Source: an uncultured beta proteobacterium (lineage in GTDB: Bacteria > Pseudomonadota > Gammaproteobacteria > Burkholderiales > Burkholderiaceae_C). Taken from it: DNA of 34,163 bases. The first letter of the stretch is position 1, and each line of letters begins with the position of its first letter. Of the stretch, positions 17,230 to 26,000 are shown in pieces. The position numbers and the translations under genes are program-made. The notes beneath the pieces are model-generated. The model was given only the letters and a program-made list of their open reading frames with translations. It made no database searches and was not told the DNA's origin. The DNA lies in NCBI GenBank assembly GCA_903945325.1, contig CAJAVE010000087.1, positions 1 to 34,163 of the forward strand, given 5' to 3'.

Positions 17230-18894
17230 ATGTACGAATCTATTCTTCTGGATCAAACGCGCGAAATATTGCTGTTGGTCGACCCCATCACGCTGGTCAT
17301 TGGTGAGGTCAGCAAACCCACCCTGCAGCGTTTGGGCTACACCCACGATGCACTGCTTGGGCGCTCTATCACCGACATCGAGTGCGCCCTGTCAGACCTG
17401 TTCTACTGGGACGAGGTGCGCCAAGGCGGCAGCCCCAATGTGACCGACACCGAGTGCTCTTACCTGTGCAGCAACGGTGACATTCTGCTGGCCTCAAAAA
17501 CAGTTTTGCAGGTTGAGAGCGGCAGCACGAGCTGGCTGGTGATCCGGGCGGAGCCGCTGGAGCAGCGCCAGCAGGCAGAAAGCGAATTGGCCAGCATCAG
17601 CTCGCGCCTGCAGGCCACGCTGGAGGCCACGGCGGAGGGCATTTTGCTGCTGGACCGCGCGGGCAAGATCCTCAACATGAACCAGTGCTTCTCCCGGATG
17701 TGGGGTTTTCCGGATGCACTGCTGGCACGCCGCATAGACGAAGAGGCCTTTGCCTTTATGGCCAGTTTCTTTACCGATCAGGAGTCCTACCAACGCAATT
17801 TGGCGGCCATTCACCTGGACTCCGACCAGGAGTCGTTTGACACGCTGGAGCTGGCGGATGGCCGCATTTTTGAGCGCCGATCGCGCCCCGCGCGCCACGC
17901 AGAGCAAATCATCGGGCGTGTCTTTTCGTTCAGCGATGCTACCGAGCGCAAAGCCATCGAGCAACAGCTGCTAAACCAAAATGCCAGGCTGGAGGAGGTG
18001 GTACAGCAACGCACTGCTGCGCTGAGCCAACAACTGGCCGCATTGACCGAATCCAACCGCAAGCTGGAGGAGGCCCAGTTTCAACTGCTGCAGTCCGAAA
18101 AACTGGCATCCATCGGCCAGCTGGCCGCCGGAGTGGCGCACGAAATCAACAATCCGATTGGCTTCATCAACTCCAACCTGGGCACGCTGGGCGGCTACGT
18201 GGAGTCCCTGCTCGCAATCGACGCTGCCTACACAAGCGCGCAGCGCGCTCTGGAACCCAGTGTGCAGTTGGCCTTTGAGTCGGTGAATGCACTGAAGACG
18301 GAATCGGACCACGCCTTCATGGTCGAAGACCTGCGCCAGCTCATCAAAGAGTCGCGCGATGGCCTGGAGCGGGTCAAAACCATTGTGCGTGACCTGAAAG
18401 ATTTTGCCCGCGTGGGTTCGGCCGAATGGGCTTGGGCTGACATTCACCAGGGGCTGGAAAGCACTCTGAACATCGTCTGGAATGAACTCAAATACAAGGC
18501 CACGGTGGAGCGCGAGTACGGCACGTTGCCCCAGGTGCACTGCATTCCGTCGCAGCTGAACCAGGTCTTCATGAACTTGCTGGTCAACGCGGCACACGCG
18601 ATTGAGGGCCAGGGCGTCATTCGGGTTCGCACCGGGTGGAACGACCAACAGGTCTGGGTGGAGGTGATTGACACTGGCGTCGGCATACCTCCGGAAAACA
18701 TCAACCGCATCTTTGACCCGTTCTTCACCACCAAGGCGCTGGGCAAGGGCACCGGGCTCGGGCTGTCGCTCGCCTGGGGCATTGTGCAGCGTCACCGGGG
18801 AACCATTGAAGTGGAGTCACAACCCGGCAAGGGCTCGACCTTCAGGGTCGTGCTGCCCATCAATGGAACCGCGGAAACCCCGAGCCCGAAATAA
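17230..18894 (+). CDS. PAS-domain cytoplasmic sensor histidine kinase
   Basis: 554 residues with no signal peptide or membrane helix. Two PAS-like domains lie in the first about 235 residues: a divergent one (about 8-110, EILLLVDPITLVIGEVSK) and a typical one (about 125-235, LEATAEGILLLDRAGKIL). A coiled coil at about 240-285 precedes HisKA with H304 in AHEINNP. HATPase_c has [24 protein letters not shown] and GKGTGLGLS. It begins three bases after the HD-GYP stop. It is the fourth kinase of the cluster with the same catalytic core. The receiver it serves is not obvious from position; the REC-GGDEF protein at 22035 or the shared REC proteins upstream are candidates. Confidence 0.91.
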   Translation: MYESILLDQTREILLLVDPITLVIGEVSKPTLQRLGYTHDALLGRSITDIECALSDLFYWDEVRQGGSPNVTDTECSYLCSNGDILLASKTVLQVESGSTSWLVIRAEPLEQRQQAESELASISSRLQATLEATAEGILLLDRAGKILNMNQCFSRMWGFPDALLARRIDEEAFAFMASFFTDQESYQRNLAAIHLDSDQESFDTLELADGRIFERRSRPARHAEQIIGRVFSFSDATERKAIEQQLLNQNARLEEVVQQRTAALSQQLAALTESNRKLEEAQFQLLQSEKLASIGQLAAGVAHEINNPIGFINSNLGTLGGYVESLLAIDAAYTSAQRALEPSVQLAFESVNALKTESDHAFMVEDLRQLIKESRDGLERVKTIVRDLKDFARVGSAEWAWADIHQGLESTLNIVWNELKYKATVEREYGTLPQVHCIPSQLNQVFMNLLVNAAHAIEGQGVIRVRTGWNDQQVWVEVIDTGVGIPPENINRIFDPFFTTKALGKGTGLGLSLAWGIVQRHRGTIEVESQPGKGSTFRVVLPINGTAETPSPK

Positions 18895-18984
18895 CTGGGG
18901 ACCCGCTCATTTCATCCGTCGTCATCTGACTTACTCCGAAAAATGAAGCCAGCTTGAAACACCTCCTTTATAGAAGAATCCCAT

Positions 18985-19908
18985 ATGAAAAAATCAACGC
19001 AAGCAGGTCCCGGCTTTCTTTGGAGTCCGGGTGTACGGTTGATGGGCAACGTCAGCTTTCCTACCAAAGCGCTGATAGTCAGTCTGGTCTTCCTGCTGCC
19101 AATTGCGCTATTGGGTTACTTTTTTGTCAGCGCCCAGAACGACCAGATTGCCTTCAGTGCGAAGGAGCGACTCGGTGTCGCGGCGCTACAGCGCGTTGAA
19201 CCCATTGCGACCGGTGTGCTCAAAATTCGCAACGCTACGCGGGCGATTCTGGGAGGCTTTGATGGTGTCAGCAAGTTCGAAGCAGCGAAAACCGAGACGG
19301 ATGCAGCCTTAAATGGCTTCGACAAGTACTTGTCTGAGTCGGGTGACCCCTTGGCGCTCAAATCCGAGTTTGGGAAACTCAGGGACGCTTGGGCAACCGC
19401 AGTCAAGGCGCGCAATGGTGTTGACGAATCAGGACGCACGGTCTTTGGACCATTGGCGGCGTCATTGGACAAGCTGGTGGGATCCATTGGTGACGAATCC
19501 AATCTCGCGCTGGATCCTGACATCGACAGTTACTACATGTTCAGCACCTTGTACGGCCTGTCTTCAATGAGTGAAAACCTGGGGCAGCTGTGGGGCTGGG
19601 GCACCTATGCGCTGGCAATGAACCAAACCACCAAGAAAGAACTCGATCAGAAGGATCTGATGCGCTATGCCGTCTGGTCTGCGGGAGTCAAATCTTCATT
19701 GACCACTTCCAAAGATTACCTGGACAAAGTATTTGCCTATAACCCGTCGCTGAAGGCAAAGATCGACCTCACCGTCATGGACGATGTCCGAACTTTTCAT
19801 GACATGGCCAAAGACGTGCAGGTACTGGCAAAAGGGTCAGACTCTGCGGCACAGTTCTATGGCAAGGGTGAGAAAGCTGTCATGAAGCTGCAATCGTTCT
19901 ACGACTAA
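18985..19908 (+). CDS. Chemoreceptor N-terminal part: TM1 and ligand-binding domain (split gene)
   Basis: 307 residues ending in TAA. One transmembrane helix (about 28-48, ALIVSLVFLLPIALLGYFF) is followed by about 255 residues of mostly helical extracytoplasmic sensor domain, with no second membrane helix. The frame continues without any shift into the next reading frame at 19912, which starts just before the missing second helix and carries all signalling modules. The two together form a complete methyl-accepting chemotaxis protein of about 990 residues, broken by a single TAA between FYD and GLPALDD. A C-to-T change in a CAA codon would explain it. On its own this product could be a membrane-anchored ligand binder with no output. 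Whether it is a true mutation or a sequencing error cannot be seen here. Confidence 0.8.
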   Translation: MKKSTQAGPGFLWSPGVRLMGNVSFPTKALIVSLVFLLPIALLGYFFVSAQNDQIAFSAKERLGVAALQRVEPIATGVLKIRNATRAILGGFDGVSKFEAAKTETDAALNGFDKYLSESGDPLALKSEFGKLRDAWATAVKARNGVDESGRTVFGPLAASLDKLVGSIGDESNLALDPDIDSYYMFSTLYGLSSMSENLGQLWGWGTYALAMNQTTKKELDQKDLMRYAVWSAGVKSSLTTSKDYLDKVFAYNPSLKAKIDLTVMDDVRTFHDMAKDVQVLAKGSDSAAQFYGKGEKAVMKLQSFYD

Positions 19909-19911
19909 GGC

Positions 19912-21957
19912 TTGCCCGCACTGGATGACATCCTGGTAGCACGTATCAATGGTCTAAAGCAGAAGTTAATCGTTTCCGCGGTGCTGGTGGCCGCTTTGCT
20001 GCTGATCGCAGGCTATTTGTTTTATAGTTTTTTCCTGATCACCAATGGCGGAATGATGTCTATTAAAAGACATTTGCAGGAGCTGGCCGATGGCGATCTG
20101 AGCAACCGCCCGGGTCCACCCTCCGGCAAAGACGAGACTGCGCAGGTTTTGACCTCGCTCATCGCTGTGCATGGTGTGCTGGCAGACTTTCAGGCCGCAC
20201 AGACCTCCATGGCGGCGGCCCATGCCGCAGGCGCTATTGACGCAGTGATGCCCGTGTCAACGCTGCCCGGAACCTATGGCGTGATGGCCCAGTCCATCAA
20301 CGATCTGGTCAAGGCGCAAATGGATGTGCAGACACGTCTTCTGGACCTGATTGAGCACTATGCGCAAGGCAAATTTGAGGAAGAAATGGAAGAACTGCCG
20401 GGCCTGATGCGCCGCATCACCAACACGGCGCGCGAGACACGCGCCAAATTGGCCGCCGCGGCGGAGGCGGCCATCTTCAACTTACGGGTGCTCAACGCCC
20501 TGAACAAGTGCAGCACCAATGTGATGATTGCTGACGCCAACAACGTCATCCTTTACATGAATGAGACCGTATCCACCATGATGCAGGGCAACGAGGCTGA
20601 GCTGCGCAAGTCGCTCCCCCACTTCGACGCACGAAAGCTCATTGGCCAAAACATCGATGTTTTCCACAAAAACCCTGCCCACCAGCGCAATATGCTGGGC
20701 GCCTTGCGGACGACCTATCGAACCCAGATTCAAGTGGGACGACTGTACTTTGGTCTGATCGCCAACCCCATCATCGATTCAAGCGGGGTGCGCGTTGGCA
20801 CAGTCGTCGAGTGGAGCGATCGCACCGCCGAGGTGGGCGTTGAGCACGAGGTTGCCGCGGTGGTGGAAGCCGCCGCCCGAGGCGATTTCAGCCAGCGCCT
20901 GAACCCGGTCGGCAAGACCGGCTTCTTCATTGGACTGACCACCGGAATGAACCAGCTGATCGAAACCAGCGAGCAGGGTCTGACCGATGTAGCCGATGTG
21001 CTGGCTGCCTTTGCCGAAGGCGACCTGACCCGGCGTATGGAGCGGGACTACCAGGGCTTGTTTGGCAAAGTCAAAGACAGTGCCAATTCCACGGCAGAGT
21101 CGCTCACGCGTGTGCTTGATGAGGTGCGCTCGGCAGCGGACGCTCTCACCGGTGCGGCCAACCAGGTCAGCGCTACCGCACAGAGCCTGAGCCAGGCCGC
21201 CAGCGAGCAGGCCGCCAGTGTCGAAGAGACCAGTTCCCAGATCGACGTCATGTCGGCATCCATCAGCCAAAACAGCGACAACGCCCGTGTTACCGACGGC
21301 ATGGCCACTAAAGCCAGCAAGGAAGCCACTGACGGTGGCAGTGCCGTCAGCCAGACCGTAGTGGCCATGAAGCAGATAGCCGCCAAGATTGGCATCGTCG
21401 ACGACATCGCCTACCAGACCAACCTGCTGGCCCTGAACGCCGCCATCGAAGCCGCCAGAGCAGGAGAACACGGAAAAGGCTTTGCCGTCGTGGCCGCCGA
21501 AGTGCGCAAACTCGCCGAACGCAGCCAGGAGGCGGCCCGGGAAATTGGTGAACTGGCGGGCTCCAGCGTATCCACTGCCGAGCGTGCGGGCAAACTGCTC
21601 GATGAAATCGTGCCCAGCATCCAAAAGACATCGGAGCTGGTGCAAGAGATTGCAGCGGCCAGTGCCGAGCAAAGTGAATCGGTGGTGCAAATTGGTGGCG
21701 CCATGGGGCAACTGAGCAAGGCCACGCAACAAAACGCCTCCGCCTCCGAAGAGCTGGCGGCCACCAGCGAAGAGCTTTCGGGCCAGGCCGAGCAGTTGCA
21801 ACAGTCCGTTGCATTCTTCAACACCGGAGACGCCGCACCCAAGGTGGCCAGCCGGCAGCTTGGGCGCCAGCCAGCATCGCTGGGCGAGCGCCGTGCCGCA
21901 GCCGTTCCACGGCTTGCGGGATCAGGCTCCAGCGGGGGCAACTTCAAGCCCTACTGA
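19912..21957 (+). CDS. Chemoreceptor C-terminal part: TM2, HAMP, PAS, MCP signalling domain (split gene)
   Basis: Up to 681 residues from a TTG. One transmembrane helix (about 18-42) is followed by HAMP-like modules (about 45-180), a PAS domain (about 185-305, [16 protein letters not shown]), a further HAMP-type pair (about 315-415, [12 protein letters not shown]) and an MCP signalling domain. The hairpin tip is well conserved ([20 protein letters not shown], then [20 protein letters not shown]), so the protein would couple to CheA/CheW if made. No CheR-docking pentapeptide is present at the C-terminus. Translation initiation is doubtful: TTG follows the TAA by three bases and AAGG is too close. 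No che genes are in the window. It most likely needs readthrough, reinitiation or correction of the stop to be expressed. Confidence 0.85.
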   Translation: MPALDDILVARINGLKQKLIVSAVLVAALLLIAGYLFYSFFLITNGGMMSIKRHLQELADGDLSNRPGPPSGKDETAQVLTSLIAVHGVLADFQAAQTSMAAAHAAGAIDAVMPVSTLPGTYGVMAQSINDLVKAQMDVQTRLLDLIEHYAQGKFEEEMEELPGLMRRITNTARETRAKLAAAAEAAIFNLRVLNALNKCSTNVMIADANNVILYMNETVSTMMQGNEAELRKSLPHFDARKLIGQNIDVFHKNPAHQRNMLGALRTTYRTQIQVGRLYFGLIANPIIDSSGVRVGTVVEWSDRTAEVGVEHEVAAVVEAAARGDFSQRLNPVGKTGFFIGLTTGMNQLIETSEQGLTDVADVLAAFAEGDLTRRMERDYQGLFGKVKDSANSTAESLTRVLDEVRSAADALTGAANQVSATAQSLSQAASEQAASVEETSSQIDVMSASISQNSDNARVTDGMATKASKEATDGGSAVSQTVVAMKQIAAKIGIVDDIAYQTNLLALNAAIEAARAGEHGKGFAVVAAEVRKLAERSQEAAREIGELAGSSVSTAERAGKLLDEIVPSIQKTSELVQEIAAASAEQSESVVQIGGAMGQLSKATQQNASASEELAATSEELSGQAEQLQQSVAFFNTGDAAPKVASRQLGRQPASLGERRAAAVPRLAGSGSSGGNFKPY

Positions 21958-22034
21958 GTCAACCGGTCTTGAAAAAGGGGATTCAATCAGCGCCGGCAAC
22001 AGGCGAGTACCCCACACATCCCAGGATGTAAATA

Positions 22035-22976
22035 ATGAAAATAATGTTGGTAGAGGACGCGCGCTCCGTTGTTCTGGTCATGACGTCGCGGCTCAAGAGC
22101 TACGGATACGACGTGGTGCATGCAGAGAACGGACAGGTCGCGGTGAACCGGTTTGCCGAAACGTCGCCGGACCTGGTGCTGATGGACATCGAAATGCCGG
22201 TGATGAATGGCTTTGAGGCGGCGAATCGGATTCGTGCGCTAGAGGCGCAGCAGCGCTGGGCCTGGACGCCCATCATCTTTTTGACATCGTCTGACACGGT
22301 GGAAAACCTGGTGACTGCCATCGAAGCCGGGGGCGACGACTTCATGTCAAAGTTTGTGCCCGAACCTGTGCTCCACGCCAAGATGAAGGCCATGGGACGG
22401 ATCGCGAACCTTCGACAGAGTCTCTCCATCGCCAACCAGAAGTTGCAAAGCCTTGCGGACCACGATGGTCTGACCGGGCTGGTCAACCGTCGCAGCATGG
22501 ACACGCAGGTTGATCTGATCTGGTTTGAGTCAGCGCCCAGGGGCCTGCCGTTTGCGTTGCTCATGATCGACATCGACAACTTCAAGAGATACAACGACCA
22601 CTATGGACATCAGATGGGGGACGATTGCTTGCGCAAGGTCGCCAAGGCCATAGAGGAAGCGACAACGCAGGGCAATAAGCTGGGCACAACCAGCGGGGCC
22701 TTTGCTGCCAGATATGGTGGCGAAGAGTTTGCGGTGATCATTCCCGGCGCGGACCCGCAGGCGGTTGAAGCGCTTTCAACGTCCATTCTGGAGTCGGTTC
22801 GCCAGCTTGCCATTGCGCACGAACGCAATGACGCATGGGGAGTTGCCACTGTATCAATTGGCGGCGCGCGGGTCGAGAAAGTGAATGGCGAGTTGGCGGA
22901 GGTCTTTCGGACGGCAGACCAGCGTCTGTATGCAGCCAAGAGCCAGGGTCGCAATGGTGTTGTGAGTGCCGGCTAA
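22035..22976 (+). CDS. Response regulator diguanylate cyclase (REC-GGDEF)
   Basis: 313 residues. The REC domain (about 1-125) has E7-D8, the phospho-acceptor aspartate in LVLMDIEMPVMNG, FLTSSD and the MSKF lysine. After a short helix comes a GGDEF domain (about 145-313) with LMIDIDNFKRYNDHYGH, the active site YGGEEFAVIIPGAD and the closing ADQRLYAAKSQGRN. The GGEEF form is active in the family. The inhibitory RxxD motif five residues before GGEEF is absent (that position reads TSGA), so product feedback through the primary I-site is not expected. AGGA lies about eight bases before the ATG. It follows the chemoreceptor by 77 bases and is the last gene of the signalling block. It is the only dedicated cyclase there. 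Confidence 0.93.
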   Translation: MKIMLVEDARSVVLVMTSRLKSYGYDVVHAENGQVAVNRFAETSPDLVLMDIEMPVMNGFEAANRIRALEAQQRWAWTPIIFLTSSDTVENLVTAIEAGGDDFMSKFVPEPVLHAKMKAMGRIANLRQSLSIANQKLQSLADHDGLTGLVNRRSMDTQVDLIWFESAPRGLPFALLMIDIDNFKRYNDHYGHQMGDDCLRKVAKAIEEATTQGNKLGTTSGAFAARYGGEEFAVIIPGADPQAVEALSTSILESVRQLAIAHERNDAWGVATVSIGGARVEKVNGELAEVFRTADQRLYAAKSQGRNGVVSAG

Positions 22977-23080
22977 TCCACCATGGACTGATGGAAGCGA
23001 ATTGCGTTTCTACCTGAATCTTTGGCCCGGTACATGGCCGCATCGGCCCACTTCAGTCAATCGCTTGGGCTGACCTCGTG
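22973..23080 (-). pseudogene. Remnant of a diguanylate cyclase (GGDEF C-terminal tail)
   Basis: Read on the minus strand, the gap between two convergent genes encodes HEVSPSD, a TGA stop, then LKWADAAMYRAKDSGRN followed by AIRFHQSMVD and a TAG stop. The ADAAMYRAK..GRN pattern is the invariant end of GGDEF domains, so this is the last about 35 codons of a lost cyclase gene. The rest of the domain is missing: the DUF748 stop codon lies directly upstream in the same frame. The TGA replaces the leucine expected in a DLLKWAD segment. Its TAG overlaps the stop region of the intact cyclase on the other strand. Confidence 0.75.
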
Positions 23081-26000
23081 TCAACGGCTGGTCACGCTCA
23101 ACTCGGCGTGGGGCTTCCACGTCGCATCGGCTGTACGGGTGGCATCAGGATTCTCGGTCTTGGGTGCCCCCAGGAACAGCCGCTCAGGCCCCACTTTGCG
23201 GCTGGCCAGGTAGTCTTTCACGGCCACGCCGCGCTGCTGCGCCAGTGTGCGCATGGCGTCTTCGGTGATGGGAATGCTGGCCAGCAGCAGGGTTTCCATC
23301 TCGGCAGCAGGCAGGTCTTTGGCCAGACCCACCAGGTTGCGCGGCTTGGCGATGTCGGCGCGGCGGTATACATCCTTGAGTAGCACCGGGTATTCAGCAT
23401 CGTTCAGCACGGCCACAGCGCTGGCGTCTTGACCGCCCACGGCGGCGCGGCGGCGTTTTTCGGCCAGCAGCAAGGCTTTCAGGCGTTCGCGTTTGAGAGC
23501 GTCGCGCTCAAGGCCCAGGCTGGCGGTGCCGACAACCGTAACTTGCAGCACCGGGCGGTCGGCCAGCGCGGTGGCGATCTTGTCCAGGGTTTGCGTCACA
23601 TCGGGTGCCAGCGCGTTGCTTCCTGGCGCAAAGGCGACCGCACTGAGGTCTTCACCACTGCTGCCACCAAATGCGTTGGCCAGCAGGCTGAACGGCGCAG
23701 TCAGCGCTTTGGCTATGAGGTTGGTGATCACCTTCCACACCACGGCGCCAATGCTGAACTGCGGGTCGTTGAGCGAGCCGCTGATCGGCAGGTTGAGGTC
23801 GATCACACCATGCCGGTCAGCCAGCAGTGCCACGGCCAGCTTGACCGGCAGGCTGTTGGGCGCGCCCTCGACCTTGTCACCAAAACTGAGCTGGTTGAGC
23901 ACAAGGTTGTTGGTGGCCACGAGCTGGCCGTCGGGTTGCACGGTGTAGTGCACGTCCATGCTCAGCTTGCCGCGTTCGATGCCGTAGCCAGCGTATTTGA
24001 TGGAGTAGGCGGTCAGCGGTGGCAGGTCCAGGTCGCGCACGCGGCCCTTGATGTCCATCGCCAGCGGCTTGGCCAGGGGGTTGATCTTGCCGGTGATCTC
24101 CAGCGCGGCAGTTCCCTCGGCCCTGCCTTTGAGATCCAGGTCGGCCAGCTGAACGCTGCCATCCGGCGCTTGCGAAGAAAACTCGCTGAGCTTGCCGTTG
24201 AGCTCGCTCATATCCGCCGAGTAGTTGGGCCGGATGAATCGGTCGGAAAACAGCACGCGGCCATTGACCAGGGTGATGGGGCCCATGACAACGACGGCGG
24301 CTGGTGCAGAGGGTGCAGGTGCAGGTGCAGCTGCAGTTGCCGTTACCGCCTCAGGTGGGGCTGCGGGCGCCCCTGCACTGGCAGGCGCTGCCTTTAACAG
24401 GTCTTGCAAGTTGACACGCCCGGAGGCGTTGACGATGACGCGGGCGTAAAAGTCGGACAGCGTGGCTTCGCGCACCTGCACGCGGGTGGCGGTGCCGGGG
24501 GCCATGCTGAGGGTAATGCCGGGCGCGTTGAGCGACTTCCAGCTCAGCAGCTCTTCGGCCACCCCCAGGTCGTCTGACACGGCGGTAGCCGCTGGCGCAC
24601 CGGCTGCAGCCGTGCCGGCCACGCTGTTGGCGCGAAAGTCTTCCAGCGCGGCGTCGCCTTGCAGCTGCACCTGGGCCCCGGCCGCACTGGCGGTGTAGCG
24701 CACTTGGCCCTTGTAGCTGGCGTCCGCTCGCAATATGGCAATGTTGAGCTGGTCGGCAAAGTACGGGGCCACGCCGTGCACCGGCAGGTCCACTCCGGCC
24801 ACACTGCCCTGCAGGGCCAGAGGCGCCCACATCACAGTGCCCTGGTAGCTCAACTTTCCTGGCTCGGCGCGGCCCGACTTCAGGCGCGCTGAGAGTGTCA
24901 GCGGTGCAGGCTTGGTGCCGTCCAGTGTGGCACCCTTGAGTTGCAATTGCAGGGCCGACACTTCCAGGCGTGCGGGGCGTGCAAAGCTGCGGTCGTCAAG
25001 CTTGAGGGTGCCGTCGGCAATACCCAGCTCACCCAATGTGATCTGCCACGGCTTTGGCGCTTCGGTGGGTGCAGCAGGCTCTGCTGGCGGGTTGCTGGCC
25101 TTCATCCAGCGCTGAAACATCCACTGCCCCTGCGCATCCCGTTGTACGGTGGCGCTGGGCGCGCGCAATGCAACTTTTCCAACCATTCCGGTTTGGGCGA
25201 CCAGGTCGAGCTGGGCATCGGTGACTTCCAGCAGCTTGAACGAAGGCATTTCGTTGGCGGCGCGCTCGGCGTTGGTGGCGGCGGCCGCTACGGCCGGTGT
25301 CCAACCTTTTGCGCCCTTGAGGGAGAAATCGCGCACCGTCAGGTGGGGTACGGCCAGCTGTAGTGCTTCGCCTTGGGCTTTCAGGTTCAGTTCGGCATCC
25401 AGCACGCCCACCACGCCGGGCAGCAGAAATGGAGCCGCCTGCAGAGCAGTTGGCCCCAGGTCGAGCTCGTTGACTGATGCGTGCACGGTGGTGCTGGTAG
25501 CAGTGGCTTCGCCCTTTGCACTGAGTCGCGCAGCCTTGCCGCTCCAGGGCAGCATTGCCGAACCCTCAAAGGTGAGTGGCGTGGCGGTCTGGGGCCACTG
25601 CAAGGCCTTGGCCTGCAACTCCAGCTGCGCCAAAGCCATTTGAATCGGGGGTTGGCGGCTGTCGTCGGTCCAAGACGCATCGCCCTTGTGCACCACCAGA
25701 CGATCTAACGAGAGGGTCCATGCCGTGGGTTTCACAGGATTCAAAGCCGGATTTTTTGAGTCTTTTGTGCCGCTAGCCCCCGTGGATGTTGCGTAAGCAG
25801 CTCTATTTTTTGTAGCAGACTTATCTGACTTGGACTTTCCCGCTTCGAAGTTGGTGACGCCGGCACGGTTGCGCGTGGCCCGAAGTTTGGGCGCAGTGAC
25901 CTCCAGCGACGCCAGGTGCACCACCTGCTCCAGCGGGCGCACATCAGCCAAGCCGATGGCAATGGTTTCTGCGCCCAGCAGCGGTTTGCCGGTCGCGTCG

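Noticed and set aside
21958-22034. c-di-GMP riboswitch before the REC-GGDEF gene
   Set aside because: The 77-base leader is too short and lacks the conserved GEMM core sequences.
23036-23048. GGCCG-CAT-CGGCC hairpin as a terminator between convergent genes
   Set aside because: It has no U-tract on either strand and is explained by the GGDEF remnant codons for ADAAMY.
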